Assembly: GCF_005671395.1 (NCBI RefSeq)
Contig: NZ_CP040428.1
Coordinates: 496,001-560,000, forward strand
Reading direction: 5' to 3'
Source of the DNA: Jejubacter calystegiae
Lineage (GTDB): Bacteria; Pseudomonadota; Gammaproteobacteria; Enterobacterales; Enterobacteriaceae
DNA length: 64,000 bases
The position numbers and the translations under genes were made by a program. Within the stretch, counting starts at the first letter, position 1. Each line of letters begins with the position of its first letter. Positions 7,978 through 16,053 of this stretch are shown piece by piece. The notes beneath the pieces are model-generated. The model was not told the DNA's origin. It ran no database searches and saw only the letters and a program-made list of their open reading frames with translations.

Positions 7978-8604
7978 ATGTCAACTTTAAACATCACAAA
8001 TCGCCACATCAGCGATGAGCTGAAATCTGCGATCATGCATAACACTGGTGGGCAGAAAGTTATCGAACGTATCCTGAAAGCCTACGGATTCAGTTCCCGA
8101 CAGGCTTTTTGCAATCATCTTGGGGTTTCGCAAAGCACCATGGCTAATCGTTACGCCCGTAATACGTTCCCTTCGGATTGGGTCATCATCTGCAGCATGG
8201 AAACCGGGGCATCAATTAAATGGCTAAGTTCCGGTGAAGGAATGATGTTTGAGGACGGTCATGATGAAAAAGCGGTGATGTTGCAACACCAAAAAATCAC
8301 AAATGGGGTTTTGAATTCACAAAATGACATAATCTGCGACAAAAGCGAAATTCCTGAAGGGCTTAACTCACCCTTTATAGTCACAGCCGATAAATCCCGA
8401 TTTTTGGTTGATGCATATGAAGGTGAGATTACAGATGGGCTGTGGCTGGTACAGATCGATTCGCTTGTTAGCATTAGAGAAATCTACAGGTTCCCTGGTG
8501 GGCGCGTGCGAGTCGAAAACGGCAAAGCTTCGTTTGAATGCTCAGTTTCGGATGTAAAAGTTTTGGGGAAAGTAGTCACTAAAACAGACTTCGTAGAATT
8601 ATAG
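7978..8604 (+). CDS. cI: 186-type CI repressor
   Basis: A 208-residue phage repressor. The N-terminal helix-turn-helix (Phage_CI_repr type) covers about residues 24-65 (VIERILKAYGFSSRQAFCNHLG ... MANRY), followed by the typical IKWLSSGEG. The C-terminal half (about 125-208) resembles the oligomerisation domain of 186 CI and lacks an evident LexA-type Ala-Gly cleavage site. This fits a repressor released by an antirepressor rather than by RecA. It faces cox/apl and is followed by an accessory membrane gene and integrase, which suggests a lysogeny operon. Confidence 0.87.
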   Translation: MSTLNITNRHISDELKSAIMHNTGGQKVIERILKAYGFSSRQAFCNHLGVSQSTMANRYARNTFPSDWVIICSMETGASIKWLSSGEGMMFEDGHDEKAVMLQHQKITNGVLNSQNDIICDKSEIPEGLNSPFIVTADKSRFLVDAYEGEITDGLWLVQIDSLVSIREIYRFPGGRVRVENGKASFECSVSDVKVLGKVVTKTDFVEL

Positions 8605-8621
8605 ATTAAAGGGATAAAGAA

Positions 8622-9275
8622 ATGGAAATAGCAATCCCATTGGCTTTTATGTGTCTGGCAATATTATCTTTTGTCATTTATATAAAATCCCCAAGCTCGC
8701 TAATTGCAAGGATTCTTAAAGCATTCACAGCATTCCTTTATGCATTTATTGCACTAGGTGCTTATCTAACTGCGGATTATTTTTTTTCAATTATCATCGC
8801 TATCACTTTAATTTTCGTGGTCGTTCGGCGCGCAAAATTGACAAGAAAAGGTGTTGAGACTTCCCCTCAGCAAACATCACAGGTTAGTACAGTCGAATCT
8901 TTAATCAAAGCTAAGTCACATCCAATAAAAGCCAGTGATGACAACAAATCTAATAAAAACATAAACCTACCATCTAATAGACACCCTCACACCCAAAGCA
9001 AAAAAAAACCTCGTATAGCGAATGTTGCCCTAAAAAATATTTCATTCAGCTATACAAACTCTAACGGTGATTTTTCATATCGAGAGGTGGATGTTAGCAA
9101 AGTTGATGAAGATTATATTTTCGGTTACTGCCATATGCGCCGACAATTACGAACGTTTAGATTGGACCGCATAGAAAATGAGGAAGTTATAGTTCGAGAG
9201 TCGGGCGAAATACTTAATGTCTACGATTGGATTGTGGAACTGTATCCGCTTCCGGGAAAAGAATATGGCAGTTAA
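8622..9275 (+). CDS. Membrane protein with WYL-like C-terminal domain, unknown function
   Basis: A 217-residue protein between CI and integrase. Residues 1-70 contain two or three hydrophobic segments. Residues 75-130 form a polar, lysine- and serine-rich linker. Residues about 135-217 read like a WYL-type ligand-sensing domain: a beta-strand with SFSYTNSNG, then FGYCHMRRQLRTFRLDRIENEEV. WYL domains bind nucleic acids or nucleotides and regulate defence and stress proteins; I do not know a membrane-anchored prophage example. It is AT-rich and overlaps the integrase start by 11 bases, so it is expressed in the lysogen. It may be an accessory gene for superinfection exclusion or defence, but this is inference. 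Confidence 0.55.
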   Translation: MEIAIPLAFMCLAILSFVIYIKSPSSLIARILKAFTAFLYAFIALGAYLTADYFFSIIIAITLIFVVVRRAKLTRKGVETSPQQTSQVSTVESLIKAKSHPIKASDDNKSNKNINLPSNRHPHTQSKKKPRIANVALKNISFSYTNSNGDFSYREVDVSKVDEDYIFGYCHMRRQLRTFRLDRIENEEVIVRESGEILNVYDWIVELYPLPGKEYGS

Positions 9276-10281
9276 TAAATTAACCAATGGAAAGTGGCAA
9301 GCGCAGGTTTTCCCCAATGGGCGCGACGGGCGGCGAATACGCCGCCAGTTTGCAACTAAGGGCGAGGCGTTAGCTTTCGAACGCTACACAAAAGAGCAAG
9401 CGCAGGAAAAACCCTGGCTCGGGGAGAAAGCAGATAAGCGACGGGTTACTGACCTTGTGGAAACCTGGTTCAACGCTCACGGCGTCACACTCTCTGATGG
9501 CCTTAAGCGTAAGGGCTCGATGGCATTTGCCTGCTTTGCTATGGGAAACCCTCTTGCTACTGAATTTAATGCCCGACTTTTTGCAACCTACCGCGAGCAA
9601 CGTTTGAGCGGGAAAATCACACGTTCCGATCGGGTAAAAGCCGTAACCCCTCGTACAGTCAACCTTGAACTGGCATATTTCCGCGCCATGTTCAACGAAC
9701 TGAAAAGGCTGGGCGACTGGAACGCACCTAACCCACTCGAAAAAGTCCGGGAATTTAAAATTGATGAGGCGGAACTAGCCTGGCTGACGGTTGAAGAAGT
9801 TAAGCAACTGCTGGCTGAGTGCGAAAAAAGCAAAGCGAAAGATTTAGTAACCATCGTAAAAATATGCCTTGCGACCGGCGCACGATGGGGTGAAGCAGAA
9901 TCACTAACAGGTAAACAAATCAGCCCAGGGAAAATCACTTATATCAAAACCAAAGGCAAGAAGAACCGCGCAGTTCCAATTAGTGATGAGCTATACGAGA
10001 TTCTCCCCAAAGTAAGAACTTCAAAGCCGCTATTCACAGGATGTTATTCTGCGTTCCGAGGAGCGATTAAGCGAGCGGGAATTGAACTGCCTGACGGACA
10101 GCTTTCACACGTACTACGGCACACCTTTGCCTCTCATTTTATGATGCGCGGGGGCAATATTCTTGTACTGCAGCGCATCCTTGGACACACTGATATCAAA
10201 GTAACGATGCGTTATGCTCACTTTGCACCAGACCATCTCAACGAAGCTATGCTGTTGAATCCTCTAAACAACATGGATTAA
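9265..10281 (+). CDS. int: P2-type tyrosine integrase
   Basis: A 338-residue site-specific recombinase that inserts and excises the prophage. Catalytic residues are visible as ATGARWGEAE (first Arg), HVLRHTFASHF (His-x-x-Arg), LGHTDIKVTMRY (second His and the Tyr nucleophile). An N-terminal arm-binding domain (NGKWQAQVFPNGRDGRR) precedes a SAM-like core-binding domain. I chose the ATG at 9265 (MAVNKL) because an upstream in-frame ATG lies well inside the previous gene. The 3' end faces the attachment site 700 bases away, as in P2. Confidence 0.93.
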   Translation: MAVNKLTNGKWQAQVFPNGRDGRRIRRQFATKGEALAFERYTKEQAQEKPWLGEKADKRRVTDLVETWFNAHGVTLSDGLKRKGSMAFACFAMGNPLATEFNARLFATYREQRLSGKITRSDRVKAVTPRTVNLELAYFRAMFNELKRLGDWNAPNPLEKVREFKIDEAELAWLTVEEVKQLLAECEKSKAKDLVTIVKICLATGARWGEAESLTGKQISPGKITYIKTKGKKNRAVPISDELYEILPKVRTSKPLFTGCYSAFRGAIKRAGIELPDGQLSHVLRHTFASHFMMRGGNILVLQRILGHTDIKVTMRYAHFAPDHLNEAMLLNPLNNMD

Positions 10282-10289
10282 ATGATGTT

Positions 10290-10865
10290 ATGGAAAATAA
10301 ATATAAACATGACTTATACGAAATACTTTGTTTGAAAACGTTTGGTGAAGTTTTCGAAGCTTATCGTGTCGATGATTACGACAAAATGATCATTGAATGG
10401 GCAGAAAGAGAGTTAATCTTCGGTAATGGTTCTGAAAAATTGTTAATTTTAGCCTCTCTCAATTTAGATAAACATCCTGATTCAGATGAAATCGATCGTT
10501 ACCTTCGTGATTATATGCTTGAAACAAACATGGTTATGCCTAGCATCAGCGCGAGTTCAATTACATGGCTAAGGATCAAAGCTTGGTTTCTGATGCATGC
10601 CGATACCTCCAAAGAAGTAGAGTTACGGCTGCATCAGATCCCGGCATTTCACCCATCTCCGAATTCCCGTATCGTCAGCAACATTTGCTGGCAGTTTTAC
10701 GGCATATTCAACGAACTCTATGATGATTGGGGGCCTGATTATCCCTCTAAGGCCTCAGCGATGAGCGAAGCAGACATTCTTGATTTTGTGAGATGCCGAG
10801 TGAAGCCATTCTATCGCATTCTTTGCAACCCCGATTGGGCTTGGGTTCTGGCCCGCACAGTATAA
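10290..10865 (+). CDS. Orphan prophage-end gene of unknown function
   Basis: A 191-residue soluble protein I do not recognise. It is acidic and rich in aromatic residues, with a helical first half and conserved-looking runs such as WAERELIFGNG and CRVKPFYRILCNPDWAWVL at the end. No signal peptide or membrane segment is visible. It starts 8 bases after integrase and ends about 120 bases before the attachment core, a common position for lysogenic-conversion or defence genes. AT-rich relative to the core genome. Function is not assigned. Confidence 0.6.
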   Translation: MENKYKHDLYEILCLKTFGEVFEAYRVDDYDKMIIEWAERELIFGNGSEKLLILASLNLDKHPDSDEIDRYLRDYMLETNMVMPSISASSITWLRIKAWFLMHADTSKEVELRLHQIPAFHPSPNSRIVSNICWQFYGIFNELYDDWGPDYPSKASAMSEADILDFVRCRVKPFYRILCNPDWAWVLARTV

Positions 10866-10985
10866 GCAATCTAATGGCAGCAAAATGGCAGCAGACCTAT
10901 TTACTATGCTTCCATATTCCCCACTATTCTACCGTGTAAGACATTGATAATTAATTAAATTATTGTTTTGTAAGCTCAAAGATTG

Positions 10986-11033
10986 GGACTCATAATCGCT
11001 TGGTCGCTGGTTCAAGTCCAGCAGGGGCCACCA
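10986..11033 (+). other. ileX: Prophage attachment site: 3' half of tRNA-Ile(CAU) gene
   Basis: Forty-eight bases beginning GACTCATAATCGCTTGG and ending GTCCAGCAGGGGCCACCA match the anticodon arm, variable loop, T arm, acceptor 3' strand and CCA of the minor isoleucine tRNA (anticodon CAT), as in E. coli ileX/ileY. The 5' half is absent: the bases before it are AT-rich phage DNA. This is therefore the junction where the prophage ends, and the complete tRNA should lie at the other end, left of the window. In E. coli ileX also neighbours yqjH, which fits the map here. Confidence 0.85.
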
Positions 11034-11041
11034 AAAAAATC

Positions 11042-11077
11042 AAGGGCTTGCGAGAAATCGCAGGCCCTTAGTCTTTT
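11042..11077 (+). terminator. Probable tRNA terminator hairpin
   Basis: AAGGGCTTGCGA, loop GAAA, then TCGCAGGCCCTT form a 12-pair stem with one wobble, followed by AGTCTTTT. It lies 8 bases after the tRNA CCA end and suits Rho-independent termination of ileX transcripts. Confidence 0.65.
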
Positions 11078-11079
11078 CC

Positions 11080-11098
11080 AGGATACCTATAGGATACC
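11080..11098. repeat. AGGATACC direct repeat beside attachment core
   Basis: AGGATACC occurs twice (11080-11087 and 11091-11098) separated by TAT, about 50 bases past the tRNA end. Short direct repeats here may be integrase arm-binding sites of an older element in the same tRNA gene. The interpretation is inferred; the repeat itself is exact. Confidence 0.35.
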
Positions 11099-11203
11099 GC
11101 AGGGGAGTATTAGCAGGTATTTTAGCGCCTTAGCTTATCCGGCTTCTGCCACTGGTACGGCCCCGCATTCATGCGTCTGAATTATGCGCACCATGATTTC
11201 CCC

Positions 11204-11380
11204 CTAAAAACCCCAGCCGTTGTTCTTTTCTGCTGGGGCCTCCTTTTCTCTTCGGGCCACCACAAGAAAATCACTCACGATTTCTGATGCGTCAATACAC
11301 GCTTCAATTGCCAGGGCCTGATCGTGGGAGACTCAGGCGTATGCCTTCACCGACTTACCATTATGGCTGCCTGACAGCAT
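11204..11380 (-). pseudogene. Remnant of small mobile-element gene with in-frame TGA
   Basis: From an ATG with a strong AAGGAGG site upstream, 15 codons (starting MLSGSHNGKSVKAY) lead to a TGA. The same frame then continues for 42 codons (VSHDQALAIEACIDASEIV ... EKNNGWGF) to a TAG. The second part has the composition of a real small phage or satellite protein, so the TGA probably replaced a sense codon such as TGG. I do not recognise the family. A 19-codon frame starting MVRIIQTHECG overlaps its end. Confidence 0.4.
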
Positions 11381-11594
11381 ATCGCCTCCTTTGTGGGTGA
11401 CACTTTTATAAGCGTTTCCCCGTTATCAGTGACAAGTGTCACCCAGCAGCACCGGCAGAGGTAAAAAAGCCGGGTGAGTCGGAAAAAACGGCGACAGGTC
11501 CGGCAGGTCTTAAGACAGGTAAAATTCATCAACGCCAGAAATAAAGCAGCGCTACAGGTGTACACGTGGTGAGGAACGTGCCGAACAGAATATT

Positions 11595-11780
11595 TCACCA
11601 TGAATAAGGCCATCTCAGTTTAAAATGCCAATAGGCGATATCTTTTACTGCATACAGATCATGCGTTTTTCGCACACCTTTACATTCAACGACATGATAT
11701 ACAATGATTTTCTTTACCGTCTGCCGATGAATGCCCGGCACTCTGGCAATCTCACTGATGCTGAATACGTATTCGCCATT
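11595..11780 (-). pseudogene. Remnant of Nu1/terminase-small-subunit-like HTH gene
   Basis: An open stretch without a start codon reads EYVFSISEIARVPGIHRQ, then TVKKII and, further on, GVRKTHDLYAVKDIA. This looks like the winged HTH of DUF1441/Nu1-type phage packaging proteins (SISELA-TG-HR-TV pattern). A stop codon directly precedes it, so the 5' end is lost. It supports the view that 11.0-14.5 kb is a decayed phage or satellite element. Confidence 0.4.
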
Positions 11781-12391
11781 TTAGACACTAATCGCAGCCT
11801 CATTAGCCTTAAGATAACGTAACCTCATAATTAATAACCTCTGATTCAAAAGTAAGTGATGATGATGGTGGTGTCGCATGAAAACCCAAAAATCAGCCGT
11901 CCTCCGCGCGCCGCTGCCCCCACGATCACCCGCCCAGGAGTACCTTTAAAAAAGGCGACCCGAAGGCCGCCAAATGCCACAATATGCCTCAAGTAAGGGA
12001 TTACGCGCCGCCGGTAGACTTCACCATGCCGCGCCAGGCACCGTTCTTCTGCATACACATGGCCTTACGCGCAGCACTCAGGCCGGGAATGTCCAGCCCC
12101 AGATCCCCCATGGTACAGCGGGCAGCCGCTCCCATCTTCTGCGGAACAGACGTTAACGCGCTCATATCATCGTTAATAATATGGCCTGTATAGACACACA
12201 GCATTGATAAAAATGCAATGATTATCAAATTCATTCCATCTTGTGCAAGACTAATTTTCAGAATTGGATACAAGTCAGGAGTGGCAGGGCTTACAGGCCA
12301 GATGAACACACAAGAACACAAATATTTACATTTTGATAAAAAATAACGCATTAACTTTGTATTTCCATATAAAGATAAGGGGTTTTTAACT
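11781..12391. other. Decayed element DNA, no secure gene
   Basis: About 600 bases between the terminase-like remnant and hcp. The part at 11880-12150 is GC-rich and the rest AT-rich, so the stretch is a mosaic. A minus-strand frame at 12001-12240 would encode a small protein with a hydrophobic start (MNLIIIAFLSMLCVY), but no clear ribosome binding site or family supports it. I see no promoter elements convincing enough to annotate, although hcp needs one near 12300-12370. Confidence 0.4.
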
Positions 12392-12871
12392 ATGGCTATA
12401 CCGGCTTATATGTGGCTTAAAGATGATGGTGGCGCGGATATCAAAGGCTCTGTTGATGTTCAGGATCGAGAAGGCAGCATCGAGATTCTTAGCTTTATGC
12501 ACGGACTGAGTATCCCCACCGATGATCACACCGGAAAACTTACCGGAACCCGCATCCACAGCGCTATGGAGTTTGAGAAAGAGTTTGATTCATCAAGCCC
12601 CTATCTTTATAAGGCCGTGTCATCCGGCCAGACACTAAAAAGCGCTGAGTTCAAATGGTACAGAATTAATCACGCAGGACAGGAGGAAGAATATTTTAAT
12701 ATGTTCCTGGAAGGCGTGAAGGTCGTCTCTGTCTGCCCGTTAATGCATAACATTAAGACCATCGAGAACCAGAATCACCTTGAATCTGTTACCCTTCGCT
12801 ATGAAAAAATCACCTGGAAGTATTGCGACGGAAATATCCAGCACTCTGATAGCTGGAAAGAGCGGGCATAA
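12392..12871 (+). CDS. hcp: Hcp-family type VI secretion tube/effector-carrier protein
   Basis: A 159-residue Hcp protein. Hcp rings stack into the inner tube of the type VI secretion system and carry small effectors in their lumen. The family is shown by the start (AIPAYMWLKDDGGADIKGSV), the IEILSFMHGLSIP segment and the LRYEKITWKYCDGNI segment near the end. AAGGGG lies upstream as the ribosome binding site. No other structural T6SS gene is in the window, so it must use a system encoded elsewhere. It is followed after 41 bases by the Tlde1-like effector, an arrangement that suggests a dedicated carrier-cargo pair. Confidence 0.88.
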   Translation: MAIPAYMWLKDDGGADIKGSVDVQDREGSIEILSFMHGLSIPTDDHTGKLTGTRIHSAMEFEKEFDSSSPYLYKAVSSGQTLKSAEFKWYRINHAGQEEEYFNMFLEGVKVVSVCPLMHNIKTIENQNHLESVTLRYEKITWKYCDGNIQHSDSWKERA

Positions 12872-12912
12872 TAACAAGGCACTCCGGCGCCTTTTAATAA
12901 GGACATAATAAT

Positions 12913-13275
12913 ATGACCTGGGTTTATGACGTAAGAAAAAGAACGTTCACCCATAATGGCGAATACAAGTTTACAGCGATGTATGCAGGAGCCCCCGACT
13001 ACAAAAACAACCCAGACTTACAGTGCGTAGTGAACAAAGGCCCACTCCCCAGAGGGAAATATACTATTGGCAGACCAATAGCCCATCATCCAACAGCCGG
13101 GCGTTTTGTTCTTCGGTTAACCCCCTATGCAAGTAATAATATGTGTGGTCGAGCCGGATTCCTTATACATGGCGATAATGGCCGTGGCACCGCCTCTAAT
13201 GGCTGTATTGTTGCCTCTTTCGATATCAGGCGACAAATAGCAGAAAGTGCCGACAGGGAGTTAATCGTAAAATGA
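12913..13275 (+). CDS. Tlde1-like L,D-transpeptidase type VI effector (DUF2778)
   Basis: A 120-residue protein of the DUF2778/Tlde1 family. These are antibacterial effectors that enter the target periplasm, cut or exchange tetrapeptides in peptidoglycan and so weaken the wall. Family features are GPLPRGKYTIG (residues 43-53) and the catalytic region FLIHGDNGRGTASNGCIVAS, with His86 and Cys98 as the likely active pair. It is the size of the catalytic domain alone, without an extra delivery domain, which fits transport inside the upstream Hcp. The stop codon overlaps the start of the next gene (ATGA), as is usual for effector-immunity pairs. Confidence 0.85.
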   Translation: MTWVYDVRKRTFTHNGEYKFTAMYAGAPDYKNNPDLQCVVNKGPLPRGKYTIGRPIAHHPTAGRFVLRLTPYASNNMCGRAGFLIHGDNGRGTASNGCIVASFDIRRQIAESADRELIVK

Positions 13276-13769
13276 AGCGAGTAATTATTACATCTCTATT
13301 TTTTCTTATTAGTGCCTGTTCCCCTCATAAGGTTCATACCTCTGAGCAATTGTTACTTGAAAAAGTACAAACGGCAATAAAGACCCAGAATGCAGATCCA
13401 CTATCTGAGCGGGACTATGACAGGATTTCTTTTTATATTTCCGAAGGGAAAAATCATTGGATAGATCTCTATCCCAGGCTTAACAAAAAGCCATTTCTTG
13501 GCATGACATCCTTTCAGGAAGGCCTGAACATTTCCATGGCCTACGCCCTGTCTGAAAACCCGGAAGAAACATTAAAGTTTATTGATGGTAGCAATGTAGG
13601 TGAGATCTGCGGCGTTCCATTCATCGAGCCAACAGACGATGAGATACAGGCCTATTATGTAAAAACCCGAACAGCCCTCATCACACATGGAACCAGCAGG
13701 CAGTGGGGGAAAAAGTGCTTATCCGTACTGGAGGATACTGTAAACCCCCTCCATCCATCTCAGGACTGA
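13272..13769 (+). CDS. Tldi1-like periplasmic lipoprotein immunity protein
   Basis: A 165-residue protein with a lipoprotein signal (IITSLFFLISAC, lipobox Cys at about residue 16), so it should be anchored in the periplasm where Tlde1 acts. The mature part has LSERDYDRISFYISEGKNHW, consistent with Tldi1-type immunity proteins of Salmonella as I recall them, but the main evidence is its 4-base overlap with the effector gene. It would protect the producer and its kin. AT-rich, acquired together with its neighbours. Confidence 0.75.
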   Translation: MKRVIITSLFFLISACSPHKVHTSEQLLLEKVQTAIKTQNADPLSERDYDRISFYISEGKNHWIDLYPRLNKKPFLGMTSFQEGLNISMAYALSENPEETLKFIDGSNVGEICGVPFIEPTDDEIQAYYVKTRTALITHGTSRQWGKKCLSVLEDTVNPLHPSQD

Positions 13770-13872
13770 TATCCACCAGCCACAGCATGCCAGGTAGCCG
13801 TGGCGCTTTCCTGCAACTCCACTCTTCCAGAAAACTGGGGCAAAACACATAAAAATAAAAAATATACGTTTA

Positions 13873-14092
13873 AGTGTTCACCTGTTCACCCTTACTGATT
13901 TTCTCTTTATATTCATTATGTTAAATGGTAAAGGCTTTAATCTAAAGTATTCACTGGTGTTCACCCTGCCCCTTCACCCCAAAAGCAATAAAGGTGAACA
14001 GATGAATACCTGGTGAATACTTAATAAATAAGTGCCCCCTTAACATACTGTTACTTAATGATTTTTCAGTATAGTGAACAGTGGTGAACACT
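13873..14092. repeat. GGTGAACA iterons, likely P4-like origin or crr relic
   Basis: Copies of GGTGAACA or its complement TGTTCACC, some with changes, cluster here: tandem at 13874-13890, at 13956-13965, an imperfect one at 13971-13980, at 13993-14002, imperfect at 14012-14020, and a tandem pair at 14073-14092. Satellite P4 carries decameric GGTGAACAGT-type repeats in ori and crr, bound by its alpha primase-helicase. No alpha gene is present here. The repeats lie in a 900-base non-coding AT-rich stretch after the type VI cassette. Confidence 0.65.
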
Positions 14093-14170
14093 TAATCCAT
14101 TACTTTTAATTTTATCCGTTATCCGCTAATACGTCGGAACATGCTGGCATCCATTCCCCGGAATCTTCGT

Positions 14171-14458
14171 TCAAGGTGACGTTTGACCGTATTCCGTGCT
14201 TTGTCTTCCGCTTCTGGCACTCCTTCCCGTACTCCGCCATTGCCCCGCCATAACCGACAGTGCATCGCAAAGTAGCCGCGACAGACGCCCGTTACCTTCT
14301 CTGAATGGGTGGATCAAAATAAACTCCACATGGCATTCAGCCAGATAACTAACCAGCTCCGGACGAGTCATGGATTTCAGCCCACCAGAGAGATCTTTAA
14401 CGCTCCCAGCCACGCACGCGCTACATAACAAAAGTTCACAGTATATATATATGAGCAT
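14171..14458 (-). pseudogene. Fic-domain gene fragment
   Basis: The middle of this frame reads LAECHVEFILIHPFREGNGRL, which contains the complete Fic motif HPFREGNGR (AMP-transferase active site) with SRLL after it. The frame lacks the N-terminal Fic helices and runs out into a non-homologous tail shortly after the motif. It is therefore a fragment or frameshifted remnant, not a working enzyme. It belongs to the decayed element beside the iterons. Confidence 0.5.
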
Positions 14459-14684
14459 TCAATAAATTGGCTAAATGACGCTGTACCACTATTAATTCAA
14501 GGGGAAAATACGTAATCATCTCTTTTTGAACATGCTCACATTTTCATCACAAGCACATTTGTATCGTTCTTTTGAAATGATAGCGTGCATTTGAAACATC
14601 ACAGAACAGCCCTTGTGACAGGGCCAATAACATCACCTGCCCGAATTTTCCGGCGCCCGTATGCGGCCAGGAAGGAGATTTATC

Positions 14685-16040
14685 GTGACAACGACCACTG
14701 CACCCGCCGTGTCCGAAATCGAGAAGTCTACGATTCGTAAAATCTGTGTTCGCCTTGTGCCCTTTATGGCGCTGATGTTCTTTATTAATTTCCTGGATCG
14801 CACGGCCATCTCTTTTGCGGGCCCCAATGGGATGATGGAAGATCTTGGGCTGCACGTGGTGCAGTTCGGGCTGGCTTCAGGAATCTTCTTTATTGGCTAT
14901 ATTTTGCTGGAAGTGCCCAGTAACCTGGCGCTGCATCGTTATGGCGCCCGCCGCTGGCTGGCCCGCATTATGGTGTCATGGGGCATCGTTTCACTGCTGT
15001 TCACCTGGGTCAGCAGCGTCGAAGGGCTATACACGCTGCGGCTACTGCTGGGGATTGCCGAAGCGGGCTTCTTCCCCGGAGCTATCTTCTTTTTGAGCCT
15101 GTGGGTTCCGGCACGCTATCGCAGCAAAATCCTCTCGCTTTTCTATATCGCACAGCCGCTTACCGTCGTGTTTGGCGCCCCCCTGGCGGCCTGGCTAATA
15201 AGCCACCATGGCCTTTTTGGCCTTGAGGGGTGGCGCGTGATGTTCCTTGGCGTCTCTGTTCCCGCCATTGTGATTGGCATCGTCGCCTGGTTCTATTTGA
15301 TCGATAAGCCCGGGGATGCGAAGTGGCTAACGGATGAAGAGAAAGAGTGGCTGACTCACGAACTGGAACAGGAAGAGGCCGCCAAACAGTCTCATACGGC
15401 AAACCACAGCCTGTCATCCGTTATCACTAACGGTCGGGTCTGGGGGCTGTGTCTGATCTACTTCGGCTTTGTCTATGGCCTGTATGCCCTGGCCTTCTTC
15501 CTGCCAACCATCATTAATGGCTTTCAGGGCCAGTTCAACACCACCTTTGGCGTCATGGAAAAAGGGCTTATCACCGGAGCCCCCTACCTGGTCGCTACCC
15601 TGGTGATGTATTTCTGGTCGCGGGACGTCACCCATCGGGGCTGCAAAACCTGGCATATCGCATTACCTGCCGCCGTTGGTGCCATCAGCATTCCTCTGGC
15701 GCTATTTATGGAAACGCCGTTTATGACCATGCTGACGATTTCTGTCACCGCCAGCGCCATCTTCGCGGCCCTGCCCAGTTTCTGGACCCTGCCGACCCAG
15801 TTCCTTAGCGGAGCCTCTGCGGCGGCGGCCGTCGCCTTAATCAACACGCTGGGAAACGTGGCCGGATTCTCTGCCGGCTATATCACCGGCGTTCTCCATG
15901 ACGCCACTGGCGATTACCTTGCTCCAATGATGACGGTCGGCGCGTTTATGCTGCTTTCCGCCATTCTGATGGTGGTACTGAGTCGCCTGCGCCAGCCGCC
16001 ATCCGCCGCCCCCCGGGAAGCGGGGCGCCAGACCACTTAA
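14685..16040 (+). CDS. MFS transporter of the anion:cation symporter family, probable D-apionate permease
   Basis: A 451-residue, 12-segment major facilitator of the ACS (ExuT/phthalate) family. Typical features are INFLDRTAISFAGPNG in the first segment, ALHRYGARRWLARIMVSWG in loop 2-3 and RLLLGIAEAGFFPGAIFFLSLWVPARYRS in segments 4-5. I use the GTG at 14685 because AAGGAGA lies 6 bases before it; an in-frame ATG 8 codons upstream has no such site. It heads a three-gene operon with two enzymes that fit D-apionate catabolism, so that sugar acid is the likely substrate. The substrate is inferred. Confidence 0.85.
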   Translation: MTTTTAPAVSEIEKSTIRKICVRLVPFMALMFFINFLDRTAISFAGPNGMMEDLGLHVVQFGLASGIFFIGYILLEVPSNLALHRYGARRWLARIMVSWGIVSLLFTWVSSVEGLYTLRLLLGIAEAGFFPGAIFFLSLWVPARYRSKILSLFYIAQPLTVVFGAPLAAWLISHHGLFGLEGWRVMFLGVSVPAIVIGIVAWFYLIDKPGDAKWLTDEEKEWLTHELEQEEAAKQSHTANHSLSSVITNGRVWGLCLIYFGFVYGLYALAFFLPTIINGFQGQFNTTFGVMEKGLITGAPYLVATLVMYFWSRDVTHRGCKTWHIALPAAVGAISIPLALFMETPFMTMLTISVTASAIFAALPSFWTLPTQFLSGASAAAAVALINTLGNVAGFSAGYITGVLHDATGDYLAPMMTVGAFMLLSAILMVVLSRLRQPPSAAPREAGRQTT

Positions 16041-16053
16041 TGGAGGACTGCTA

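Noticed and set aside
12001-12351. Possible small secreted protein upstream of hcp
   Set aside because: Only a hydrophobic start supports it; no ribosome binding site, family or conserved neighbour.
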